Below, piece after piece: positions 31,996 through 40,878 of a stretch of 64,000 nt of DNA. The stretch is from NCBI GenBank assembly GCA_963844405.1, contig CAWJNZ010000004.1, positions 310,001 through 374,000 of the forward strand. The letters run 5' to 3'. The stretch comes from DASSUW01 sp963844405 (GTDB lineage Bacteria; Actinomycetota; Thermoleophilia; Solirubrobacterales; Solirubrobacteraceae). The position numbers were made by a program, and so were the translations under genes. Within the stretch, counting starts at the first letter, position 1, and each line of letters starts with the position of its first letter. The notes under the pieces were generated by a model, which was not told the origin of the DNA, did not search any database, and worked only from the letters and a program-made list of their open reading frames with translations.

Positions 31996-34164
31996 CTAGC
32001 CGCCGCTGACGGAGAAGTGCCAGGGATCCCTGGCGCCGAGCCGGTTGATGAGCTTCGGCTCGTACGGGCACCGCTTCATGAGCTCGCCGAACTGGGCCGG
32101 GTTGCTCACGTCGACCGAGCCGGCCGGCTTGACGTTGCCGACGTGGTTGGAGGTCCGGCCCGCGCAGCGGCCCGGGCACGTCGGCGCGCCGCAGATGTCG
32201 TGACAGAGCCGTTCCGAGTGCGCCGGATCGCGCCAGCCGCTGTTGAGCGTGCCGCTCCAGCCGTTCTCCCGGGCCCACACGAGATAGGGCTTCATCCACG
32301 CCGCCACGGGCTCGCCGTCGAACGTGTCCACCCCCGCCCGCGGCGCCCGCGACAGCTTGGCCGCCTTGCGCTGCTTGCGGCGCCGCCGGAGCGCCCGCGA
32401 GAGCATCCGCGGGTTCGAGTGGCGAGCCGAGCGCGGATGCCTCAGCCGCTGGCGGAAGTCGTCGTCGACCGCGATCGTCTTCCGCGCCGTCCCCGTGTAG
32501 CCGAGGTAGTGCTTGGCCAGGCGGATCCGCTTCTTGGTCGCCGGGCCCATCACGCCGTCGACCAACAGCGCGCCCATGCCCACCAGGTGCTTGCCGCTGA
32601 ACTCGTTCAGCGCCGTCTGGAGGTTCCGGATCTCCTCGCGCGTGAGCTTCTCCCGCCGCGGCCCCGGCTTCACCACGCCCGGCTCGGCACCCGGCTTCAC
32701 GACGACCTTCTTCTCCTGGCGCTCGGGCGCGAGCGCGATGAGGTCCTTCTCGACCTCGATGTAGCGCCGGATCATCACCGCCCGTGCGCGGTCGAGCGCT
32801 CGGTCGAGCCGGTCGATCCGCTCCAGGAGCTCCTCGTCCGACAGGTCGACGAGCTCCTTGCGGCGACGCTCGACGGCCGGTTCGGCGGCCGCCGGCGACG
32901 GCGGGGCCGGGCCCTCGGGCGGCGGCGGCACCACCGGCGGCGTCTGCGTCACCACCGCCTCGGGCGGCGGCGGGGGCGGCCCGCCCCCGAGCACCGGAAC
33001 CCCGAGCTCGGCCTCGAATGTGGCCGCCGGCGCAGCCGCGGCCAACGATGCGGGCGCAGCCGCCGCGGCCGGCGCCGCAGCCGCAGGCGCCGGCGCCTCG
33101 CGCTCCGCGTCGATGTCCTCGGCGATGCCGTCGAGCGTCGTGTCGATCTTCTCCAGCGCCCTCGTCACCGCCGTGAAGCCCTCAACCAGCACGGCCTGCG
33201 TGGCCTCGGCACCCGCCGCCGCCTGCACCGACTCGCGCGCCAGCAGGCGCCGCCGCCGGCGCGCGTGGGCGACGAGCTCGTCCCACGCCTCGCCCGTCTC
33301 GGCATCGGCATGCCGCACCGCCACGACGAGCGACTTGAGCGACTTCCGCCCCCGCTTGGCCGCCGGTACCGACGTCGACGTCGGCACGGCCACGGGCTTC
33401 GTCGTCTTCCGCTTCGCCTGCAGCCGCAGCGCCCGGTTGAGCTTGCGCTGGCTCAGCGCCCCGTACACGCCGTCGGGCGCCAGCCGGTGCTCGCTCTGGA
33501 ACGCCTTCAGCGCCGCCTCAGCCGTCGCGTCGAGCTTCTTGCGCGGCTTGTCGAGGTACGGCGTGCCCGCCTTCGAGCGCAGCCGCGCCAGGCGCTTGGT
33601 GAGCCGGACGACCTCCGGCCCCTGCGCGCCGGCCTTCAGCGGTCCAGGCCCGTCGGGCACGACGACCGGAGCGGCGCCGTCCAGCACCCCGCGCCACTTG
33701 GCGGCCCGCGCCAGCAGGTCCTTGCTGTAGGCGACCGCGGCCGGCCCGCTGCCGTTGTAGCGGCGGGCGCCGTCAGACTCGCCGTGCGCCTGGATGTGGT
33801 CGGCCAGGTGCTTGAAGCCGACCCGCATGTTGATCCGCGGCTTCCAGCAGCCGCCCTGGGCGTCGGCGCGGTCCTGCAGCGTGTAGTAGGTCAGCTGCGT
33901 CGGGCCCACGCCCTGCATGAGCCGGTTGCCGCTGCTCACCCGCCGGCGCTTGTAGTCGAGGTACTTCGCCTTCGTGACCTGGCCCGCGCCGACGAAGATC
34001 GTCGCGTCGTGCCCGAACACGTTCTCGCCGCCGTTCGACTCCTTCTGGAGCATCGCGCACGCGTAGTCGAGCCGGAGCCCGGCGCGCTTGGCCTCCTCGA
34101 TGACCATCCGCGGCGCGAGGATGCCCCCGGCCCGGAGCCGTTCCGCCACATCGTCCCTGGCCAT
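31996..34164 (-). CDS. Large modular cell-wall hydrolase (endolysin-like)
   Basis: A 722-residue protein. Residues 1-165 resemble a lysozyme/transglycosylase-like domain (YACAMLQKESNGGENVFGHD, GVGPTQLTYYTLQ). About 175-245 is a first peptidoglycan-binding repeat (AFQSEHRLAPDGVYGALSQ); about 250-490 is Ala/Pro-rich and helical linker; about 505-555 is a second peptidoglycan-binding repeat (VDGVMGPATKKRIRLAKHY). The C-terminal 110 residues look like a VanY/M15-type peptidase with GWRDPAHSERL, NHVGNVKPAGSVDVSN and DPWHFSVSG. No signal peptide is visible. It starts 4 bases after a holin-like gene, the order of a phage lysis cassette. Confidence 0.75.
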   Translation of the reverse strand: MARDDVAERLRAGGILAPRMVIEEAKRAGLRLDYACAMLQKESNGGENVFGHDATIFVGAGQVTKAKYLDYKRRRVSSGNRLMQGVGPTQLTYYTLQDRADAQGGCWKPRINMRVGFKHLADHIQAHGESDGARRYNGSGPAAVAYSKDLLARAAKWRGVLDGAAPVVVPDGPGPLKAGAQGPEVVRLTKRLARLRSKAGTPYLDKPRKKLDATAEAALKAFQSEHRLAPDGVYGALSQRKLNRALRLQAKRKTTKPVAVPTSTSVPAAKRGRKSLKSLVVAVRHADAETGEAWDELVAHARRRRRLLARESVQAAAGAEATQAVLVEGFTAVTRALEKIDTTLDGIAEDIDAEREAPAPAAAAPAAAAAPASLAAAAPAATFEAELGVPVLGGGPPPPPPEAVVTQTPPVVPPPPEGPAPPSPAAAEPAVERRRKELVDLSDEELLERIDRLDRALDRARAVMIRRYIEVEKDLIALAPERQEKKVVVKPGAEPGVVKPGPRREKLTREEIRNLQTALNEFSGKHLVGMGALLVDGVMGPATKKRIRLAKHYLGYTGTARKTIAVDDDFRQRLRHPRSARHSNPRMLSRALRRRRKQRKAAKLSRAPRAGVDTFDGEPVAAWMKPYLVWARENGWSGTLNSGWRDPAHSERLCHDICGAPTCPGRCAGRTSNHVGNVKPAGSVDVSNPAQFGELMKRCPYEPKLINRLGARDPWHFSVSGG

Positions 34165-34167
34165 GAC

Positions 34168-34569
34168 TCAGCTCCTGACGATGACCGGCTCGTCCACGCC
34201 GACCGACGTGTCCTCGTACTCGTCGAAGTCGTCGAGCTCGTCCAGCTCTTCGAGGTCTTCGAGCCCCGAGAGCTCCTCGGCGACCGGCTCGGCCGGCGCG
34301 GCGACCAGCATCTCGCCCGCGGGCGGCGTGAGGACCGTGCCGGCGGCGGCCAGCGCGTCCGCGGCGCGCGCCTCGTGTTTCTGCCATCCGTACAGCCATT
34401 GCAGGGCCGGGGCGAGCGCGATCAGCGCGCCGGCGACGAAGATCTCCTCCATCGCGCTCTGCGAGATGTTCACCCCTGGCAGGTTCTCCGCAGCCCAGGT
34501 GGAGATCACACCCGCCAGAGGCGCGAAGACAAGCGGCGTTAGGAACGCCACGATGCGGTTCGGCGACAT
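34168..34569 (-). CDS. Holin-like small membrane protein
   Basis: A 133-residue protein with two membrane segments (IVAFLTPLVFAPLAGVISTW and IFVAGALIALAPALQWLYGW) and a long acidic C-terminal tail (LEDLEELDELDDFDEYED). Size, two-segment layout and position immediately before a lysozyme/peptidase gene fit a phage-type holin. AGGAG precedes the ATG. The function is inferred; no sequence family is recognised with certainty. Confidence 0.6.
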   Translation of the reverse strand: MSPNRIVAFLTPLVFAPLAGVISTWAAENLPGVNISQSAMEEIFVAGALIALAPALQWLYGWQKHEARAADALAAAGTVLTPPAGEMLVAAPAEPVAEELSGLEDLEELDELDDFDEYEDTSVGVDEPVIVRS

Positions 34570-34672
34570 GAGCTCCTCCTTGAGAACTGTGAGCATGCCG
34601 ATGCTCGTGCCGTTCGACACTATGCGCAGTCCGAAGGCTGCGTCAAGCAGGGTGGTTATCGTGGTTGCCCCC

Positions 34673-34855
34673 ATGGACATCGAGACCTGCGAGTCGTGCG
34701 GTCGCGAGTTCGGCTGTGGCGCTCGCGAGGCCACCTGCTGGTGCAACGACATCTCGCTCAGCCCGGAGCGGCTGGCGATCCTCCGCGAGCACTTCGAGCG
34801 CTGTCTGTGCCCTGACTGCCTGGCGGTCGCCGCCGGCGACCGCCTGCCCACCTGA
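34673..34855 (+). CDS. Cysteine-rich CWC family protein
   Basis: A 60-residue zinc-binding protein of the CWC family: CESCGREFGCGAREATCWC followed by CLCPDCL at the C-terminal side, eight cysteines in all. Function unknown. TATCGT (34657-34662) lies 10 bases before the ATG. The next gene starts with GTG two bases after its stop. Confidence 0.75.
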   Translation: MDIETCESCGREFGCGAREATCWCNDISLSPERLAILREHFERCLCPDCLAVAAGDRLPT

Positions 34856-34856
34856 C

Positions 34857-35757
34857 GTGGCGCCCAGACGCCTCCGCATCGAGCTGGACGAGCCGGCCGC
34901 GCGCGCCCTCCACGAGGCGCTGAACGCCTCCCTGCCCGACCTCCACGGCGAGCCGGCGGCCGTCGCCCGCGGCGTCCTCGAGCAGCTCGAGCGGCGCCTG
35001 CCGGCGTGGATGACGGAGGACCCCGAGCTGACCGTCCTGACGGCCGTCGCCGAGGCCGAGACGCAGGGCCGCGGCGCGCTCGCCGAGGAGGAGCTGGTGG
35101 CGGCGATCGGCGCCGGCGGAGCGAGCGTGCGGAGCCTGCTCGACCGCATGGTCAAGGAGCGCCTGCTGCAGCGCACCGAGCGCGACGGCCGCACCTGGCT
35201 GGCGGCCGGCCGCCGCCGCACCTCGCCCCCCGCCGAGCCGGTCACCGACGCCGACGCGCTGGTCGACCTCGTCTACGCCGAGCGCCGCCCGAGCCGCTGG
35301 GCCCACCGCCCCTCCGTGCAGGCGATCGGCCGGCTCGACGACGCCGACTTCGACCGCCTGGCCGCCGAGCTGCGCGCGCGGGCTGCTCGAGGACGAGGCC
35401 GGCGACGAGCTCGCGCTGACCGACGACGGCGCGGCGCTGGCCCGCGACCGCTGGGCGGCGCGCTCCCCCACTCCGCACTGGCGCATCCCGGCCCCCGCCC
35501 TCCCCCACCCCGAGCTGCCCGTGCGGGTCGAGGCCGAGGAACGCACCTGCCCGTCGAGCGGCTGCGACAGCCGTATCGGCGAGCGCTCGGCCGCCTGGAA
35601 GGCGCTGCTGCGCGACGGATCGGTCGAGTGGACCTGCCCGAAGTGCTCGCGCACCTGGCTCATCTACGTCCAGGCCTACAACGACGACGGGGCCCCGGCG
35701 TACCGGGACCCCGCATCAGGTGTGTACGCCCGCCCGCACTGGCGGAGCGGGCGCTGA
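34857..35757 (+). CDS. Hypothetical protein with C-terminal zinc-finger-like region, frame interrupted by one base
   Basis: About 299 residues after correction. The N-terminal part is helical (DEPAARALHEALNASLPDL, TVLTAVAEAETQGRGALAEEEL) with a possible winged-helix portion (VRSLLDRMVKERLLQRTERDG). An extra base in the GC run at about 35372-35382 shifts the frame; corrected, RAR continues as LLEDEAGDELALTDDGAALA. The C-terminus has TCPSSGCDSRIGER and EWTCPKCSRTWLIYVQAY, a likely zinc finger. It is probably translationally linked to the CWC gene. No function is recognised. Confidence 0.55.
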
Positions 35758-35760
35758 GAC

Positions 35761-37613
35761 CTAGGCCGTCACGCGGAAGCGCGAAACGAGCTGCTCGAGC
35801 TGCTCGGCCGTGCGCGCGAGCTCCTGGGCGGAGGCGGCGATCTCCTGCGTGGAGGCGCTCGTCTCCTCGGTCGACGCGCTGACCTGCTCGGCCGACGCCG
35901 ATGACTGCTCGGCCACCGCGGCGACCTCGCCGATGCCGCTCTGGGCACGGTCGGCCTCGGCGGAGATCTGCTGCACGGCGGCGGCGATCTCCACCACGCG
36001 AGCGCCGACCTGCTCGACCGCGGCGCCGATCTGCTCGAACGCCTCGCGCGCCTGCTCGACGGTGGCGACACCGTCCTCGGTGCGGCGAGCGCCCTCGGCG
36101 ACCACGCCGACGACCTTCTGGGTCTCGGCCTGGATCTCGCCGATCAGGCCCGAGATCTGGCCGGCGGCGTCCTGGGACTCCTCGGCCAGCTTGCGGACCT
36201 CCTCGGCCACGACCGCGAAGCCGCGGCCCTGCTCGCCGGCCCGCGCCGCCTCGATGGCGGCATTCAGCGCCAGCAGGTTGGTCTGCTCGGCGATGCCGGT
36301 GATGGTGTCGACGATCCCGCCGATCCGCTCGGAGCGGGCCGACAGGTCCTCGATCGCGGTCGCGACCTCGGCCGACGAGCTCGCCACGCCGCGGATCGCG
36401 CCGGTGGCCTGCTCGGCCGCCTTCACGCCCTCGCGGGCGACCTCGCGGGCCTGCTCGGCGGCCTCGGACGTCTCACGCGCGGTGTCGGCGCTGCGGGCAG
36501 CCGCGCCGGCGGCCTCCTGGACGGCCTCGCGGGTGGTCTCGACCATGCGGACCTGGCGCTCGGCGCCCTGCGCGACATCGCTGACGGCGGAGGCGATCTC
36601 GCCGACCGCGCGACCGGCCTCGTCGGAGGTCGACGCCATCTGCTGCGAGGCGGACGACACGGTGCCGGCGGTGGCCGACACCTCGCCGATCAGGCCGCCG
36701 AGCTGCTCGCGCATCTCGTTGTAGGCGCCGATCGAGCGCTGCGTGCGGCCGAGCATGGCGTTGAACGTCTCCGACAGCGTGCCGAGCTCGTCGCGCGACT
36801 TGACCTCGACCGGCTCGGTGACCGGCGTGACGTCGTGCGTGAGGTCGCCCTCGGCGACGGACTCCAGCGCGGCGGTCAGACCCCGAAAGGTCTTCCTCGT
36901 TGAGCGAGCGCAGACGGTCGCCGAGCGCGGCCACCGGCCGCGTGACGCTGCGGACCACGAGGAACGCGAGGCCGAGCGCGGCCATGAGCGCGGCGAGCGC
37001 GACGACCATGACCAGGCGCTCGACGGAGTTGGCGGTGTCCTCGCCCTCCGCGGCCTGCGCCTCGGCCTGCTCCGCGATAGCGTCCTCGAGCTTGTCGTGG
37101 ATGCCGTCCAGGCTCTCGAGCGCCGGGCGCACCTCCTCGGTGTACGTGCCGCGCGAGCCGTCGCGCTCCTCGACGGCGTCGACCGTCTCCTGGCGCGAGA
37201 CCTCGAGCGCCTTGGCCGACGCGCCGCGGGAACTTCTCGTAGGCAGCGGCGAACTCGGCCAGCGTCGCCTTGCCGGCATCGCTCTCCAAGTGCGGCTCCA
37301 GCGAGGCCAGCGTCTCGCCGGCGTCGGCGTTGCGGTGCTCAACTCTCTTGGCGGTCTTGTCCTGGGCCGCGAGGTCGCCGTCCTCGACGTAGAGGTGGTG
37401 GAGTACCTCGCTCTCGGTGACGAGGAAGTCCTCGCTGACCGTCACGAGCTCCAGCAGCGCGCTGACGTCGCGATCGGAGAGCTCGTGCGCGTTCGCCTCG
37501 AGCTTGCCCAGGCCGTTCAGGCTCAGCGCGGCCGTGATCGCCAGCGCGACGACGAGCGCGCCGAAGGCGACGCCGAGGCGCACAGCCAGCTTCAAGTTTG
37601 TGAAGAAGGACAT
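35761..37613 (-). CDS. Methyl-accepting chemotaxis protein, frame interrupted twice
   Basis: Transmembrane chemoreceptor of about 616 residues once two single-base insertions are removed. N-terminus: first membrane segment near VAFGALVVALAITAALSL and a helical extracellular sensor. Insertion one at about 37228-37230 (G run): YEKF should continue RGASAKALEVSRQE. Second membrane segment MVVALAALMAALGLAFLVV, HAMP (VRSVTRPVAALGDRLRSL). Insertion two at about 36880: DLSG should continue LTAALESVAEGDLTHDV. The signalling domain follows with the conserved hairpin (IADQTN-like GIAEQTNLLALNAAIEAARA, GRGFAVVAEEVRKLAEES). No other chemotaxis gene is in the window. Confidence 0.87.
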
Positions 37614-37695
37614 GAGTGAGGCCCCTACATCGGCCGATTGGTGGATAGGTTCCGGCGATGTGATCGGCCGCACATGGCGGCACTTGAGGCGGGCG

Positions 37696-38289
37696 TCACG
37701 AGCTGCTGGCGTGCACGGCCTCGCGCAGATGCCGCTCGATCGCCGCGGCGGTCGGCGGGCGCAGGTCGGCGAAGCTGTGGCGCCGGCCGCCGACGGTCCG
37801 CAGGCTGAGCGTCGCGACCGGCGCCGGCGCACCCGCAGCGAGAAGGTGGCCACGTCGCGGAAGGCGAGCCAGCGCACGCGCCCGACCGGCTGCGTCGTCG
37901 AGCAGCCAGAGCAGCCGCCGCTCGGTCACCGCCAGCACCGCACGCGGGCTCGCCCACGTGCTGGCCGGGGTCACCAAGCGGACGGCCTCGGCCTGTGCGA
38001 GCGCGTCGAGCAGCTCGGGGCCGAGCGCGCGCCGCACCGGCTCCGAGCAGCCAGCCGCCGCGGGCGCCGCGCCGCCGCAGCGGCCGCGCCGGCGCTGCGC
38101 CTGCTGGGCGATGTCGGCCCGCAGCAGGTCATAGGCGGCGTTGATCTCCGCCATCCGCCGCTCGGCCTCCTCGCCGCCGCCCCGGTCGGGATGCCAGCGC
38201 TTGGCCTGCTCGCGGTAGGCGGCGGTCAGACGGCGCTCGTCGACCCCCTCCGGCACGCCGAGGATCGAGTACGGGTCCACACGCAGCAT
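37696..38289 (-). CDS. J-domain protein with PH-like C-terminus, probably two compensating frameshifts
   Basis: A 197-residue frame. Residues 5-60 are a J domain (YSILGVPEGVDERRLTAAY, with the HPD motif in AKRWHPDRGGG, and AEINAAYDLLRAD), which activates Hsp70 proteins. The C-terminal part (RAVLAVTERRLLWLLDD to HSFADLRPPTAAAIERHL) resembles a bacterial PH-like domain. The stretch between about 37868 and 37825 reads poorly, whereas the neighbouring frame gives RVRWLAFRDVATFSLR, a much better fit. An insertion near 37868 and a deletion near 37825 would restore it. Confidence 0.72.
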   Translation of the reverse strand: MLRVDPYSILGVPEGVDERRLTAAYREQAKRWHPDRGGGEEAERRMAEINAAYDLLRADIAQQAQRRRGRCGGAAPAAAGCSEPVRRALGPELLDALAQAEAVRLVTPASTWASPRAVLAVTERRLLWLLDDAAGRARALARLPRRGHLLAAGAPAPVATLSLRTVGGRRHSFADLRPPTAAAIERHLREAVHASSS

Positions 38290-38312
38290 TGTGACGGGGT
38301 AGAACCTGCCCT

Positions 38313-40087
38313 ATGGCCTCGGAGGAGGAGCTCGCGGCCGCCGCCCTCCTGGAGGGCCTGACGGCGAGCGCGCCGGTCGCCTTCGCGCTCGTCGCCGAGG
38401 ACGGCGAGCCGGTGCTCGCCACCGCGTCGCTGGCCGGCCTGGCGGGCGTCGAGGAGCTCGCCTGCGAGGTGCTCGCTACGGGCCGCCCCGCGTCCGAGCG
38501 CGAGCTCCAGAGCGTCGGCGGGCGGTCCTTCGTCGCCTCCGCGCAGCCGCTCGAGCACGGCGGCCGGACGCTCGCGGCGGTGATGGCCGTCGACTTCACC
38601 GCGCACGCGCGCACCGAGGCCGCCCTGCGCGAGAGCGAGCGCGCGCTGAGCGACGCCCAGCGAATGGCGCGCATGGGCTGGTGGGTGCTGTGGCCGCAGT
38701 CCGGCGTCGCCGTGCAGTCGCCGGCGCTGCTCGAGCTGCTCGATATGGACCGCGCGGCCGAGCGCGCGCTTTCCGACGCGCTGCGCGAGCAGGGCCGGCT
38801 GGCGATGGCCGCCGGCGAGTCCGTCGACTTCCGCTACGAGCTGCCGAGGGAGACGGGACGGTGCGCACCCTGCGCCTGCGCGGCGACCTTGTCGTGGGCA
38901 GCGGCGGCGAGGGGACCGCCCTGCAGGGCTTCGCGCAGGACATCAGCGAGCTCGCCCACGCCACGACGCAGCAGCGGGTGGTGGCCGAGCTCGACCGTGT
39001 CGCGCTCGGCGACGCGCCCGTCGCCGACCTGATCGAGCAGGTCGCCGGCGCCGCCGCCAGCACGCTCGGCGTCCGCCGCGTCGCCGTCTACGAGCTCGAG
39101 CCGACCGGGCGCGAGCTGGTCCTGCGCGGGCTGGCGCCGCCGATGGAGCGGGCACTCCCGCTCTCGCTGCCGACCGGCGAGGCGTCGTTCGCGGGCTACA
39201 CGCTGCGCCTGCGCCGCCCCGTCGTGGTCGACGACTGGGGGGCCGAGACGCGGTTCTAGCGCAAGATCGGGCGCTCGCTCGGCCTGCGCAGCGGCGCCTG
39301 CGTGGTGGTCGGCGGCGCCGGAGACGCCGTTCGGGATGCTGATGGCCGTCGCCGACCACGCCGGCCGCTTCCGCGAGGAGGACATCGGCTTCCTGCAGAG
39401 CCTCGCCAACGTGGTCGCCGAGGGCGTCGCCCGCCGCCGTGCGGCCGAGGAGATCGCCGAGCTGTCGGCCGCCCGCGGACGCCTGGTGGCACAGGCGCTC
39501 GACGCCGAGGAGCGAGCTCGCCGCTCGATGTCCGAGAGCCTGCACGACGGCGCGCTGCAGGACATCCTGGCCGCCGGGCACGACCTGTGGGCGCTCGGCG
39601 ACGAGCCCGGCGCCGAGGCGGCGCGCGACATGCTGCGCGACGTCGTCGCCCACCTCCGGTCGGTGATGGTGGCCCTCCACCCCACCGTCCTCGCCTACGG
39701 CGGCCTCGACGCGGCGCTGCGGGCGGTCGCCGCCCAGCAGGCCGTCTCCGGCGGCTTCGCGGTGGAGGTCGATGTCGACTCGGCGGCGATCGGCCAGCGC
39801 GACGAGCTGCTGCTCTCGGTCGCCCGCGAGCTGCTCACCAACGCCGCCCGCCACGCCGAGGCCTCGCACGTACGGCTCACGCTCGAGCGCGCGCAGGCGG
39901 CCTCGTGCTCGAGGTGGTCGACGACGGCGCCGGCGTCCCGCTGGGCCGCGAGCGCGAGGCGCTGTCGGAGGGCCACATCGGCCTCGCCATCAGCGCCGAG
40001 CGGGTCGCCGCGGTCGGCGGCCGGCTGGCGCTCGAGCCGCTGCCCGGCGGCGGCACCCGCGCCCGCGCGGAGCTTCCCGCGTCCTGA
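38313..40087 (+). pseudogene. PAS/GAF sensor histidine kinase (NarL-type), broken by three indels and a stop
   Basis: Related over its length to the intact kinase at 40879. PAS-like region at the start, GAF domain in the middle (LIEQVAGAAASTLGVRRVAV, GYTLRLRRPVVVDDWG), HisKA_3 (LVAQALDAEERARRSMSESLHDGALQDIL) and HATPase (ARELLTNAARHAEA, VVDDGAGVPLG, EGHIGLAI). Breaks: a missing base at about 38846, an in-frame TAG at 39257 where the expected codon is GAG after ETRF, an extra base at about 39313, and a missing base at about 39898. No residue-level function can be assumed. Either a true pseudogene or an error cluster. Confidence 0.75.
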
Positions 40088-40191
40088 CGGTTCGCGCGCG
40101 CCCGTTGCGGGCAATTACCAGCCGATCGGGGGAAGCGGAATCGGTGACTCAGTACCACAATGATGGCCGGGTGACCGACGGATCGGGATCC

Positions 40192-40593
40192 ATGTCGCGC
40201 CGGATGCGCGTCTTCATCGCCGACGACCACGCGGGCTACCGCGGCGGGATGGCGCGGCTGGTCGGCGACCATCCGTCGCTCGAGGTGGTCGGCGAGGCGT
40301 CCGACGGCAACGAGGCGCTGCTCGGCGTCATCGCCCTGCAGCCCGACGTGGCGCTGCTCGACATCCGCATGCCCGGCCTCACCGGTCTCGAGGTCTGCCG
40401 GCGGCTGACCGCCGACGGCTCCGCCCCGACCACGCGCGTGGTCCTCATCACCGGCACGCCGGACCGCGTCATCGCCGCGCAGGCGGCCGACGCCGGGGCC
40501 GTTGCCCTGCTCGCCAAGGAGACCCCGCCGGCCAGGATCTGCGCCGAGCTGGTGGCCGCCGGCGAGGGTCGCGTCGGCTGGGCCGTCGAGTAG
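40192..40593 (+). CDS. Receiver-only response regulator
   Basis: A 133-residue CheY/NarL-type receiver: VFIADDHAGYRGGMARLV with the acidic pair, phosphoacceptor in VALLDIRMPGLTG, VVLITGTPD and the lysine in ALLAKETPPARICAELV. It ends right after the receiver, with no DNA-binding domain. A separate LuxR-type HTH gene follows 64 bases later, so the two may be the halves of a split NarL regulator. A GTG at 40171 is an alternative start. It lies between two related kinases and probably receives phosphate from them. Confidence 0.82.
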   Translation: MSRRMRVFIADDHAGYRGGMARLVGDHPSLEVVGEASDGNEALLGVIALQPDVALLDIRMPGLTGLEVCRRLTADGSAPTTRVVLITGTPDRVIAAQAADAGAVALLAKETPPARICAELVAAGEGRVGWAVE

Positions 40594-40657
40594 TTGCCGC
40601 TCGTTGCGGGCCTTTTGCCGTCCCGTTCCGCCGCCGAACGCGCTACTGTGCCCGCCG

Positions 40658-40876
40658 ATGGCACGTGTGGGCGTGCATCCGGCCGAACTGACTCCCCGTG
40701 AGCGCGAGATCCTGCTGCTCGCGGCCAACGGCCGCTCGGCGCCCGACATCGCGGGTCATCTCCACGTCACGTCGGCGACCGTCAACACCACGCTGCTGAG
40801 CTCGTTCGAGAAGCTCGGCGTATACGACCGCGCCGCAGCCGTCGCGGTCGCGCTCGAGAGCGGTCTCCTGGAGTAG
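40658..40876 (+). CDS. Stand-alone LuxR-type HTH protein
   Basis: A 72-residue DNA-binding protein consisting only of a GerE/LuxR helix-turn-helix: ELTPREREILLLAANGRSAPDIAGHLHVTSATVNTTLLSSFEKLGVYDRAAAVA in pieces (positions about 10-63). TACTGT (40644-40649) lies 8 bases before the ATG, so it appears to have its own leaderless promoter and is not simply the tail of the receiver gene. It is followed after 2 bases by the kinase gene. Confidence 0.78.
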   Translation: MARVGVHPAELTPREREILLLAANGRSAPDIAGHLHVTSATVNTTLLSSFEKLGVYDRAAAVAVALESGLLE

Positions 40877-40878
40877 CA

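Noticed and set aside
34579..34594. A possible fourth response-regulator box before the holin-like gene (CTTGAGA then GTGAGC)
   Set aside because: The half-site spacing is 9 rather than 11 and it overlaps the ribosome binding site of the holin-like gene.
34570..34672. A second small gene between the holin-like and CWC genes
   Set aside because: The interval is only about 100 bases and holds the two divergent start regions; no supported frame is present.
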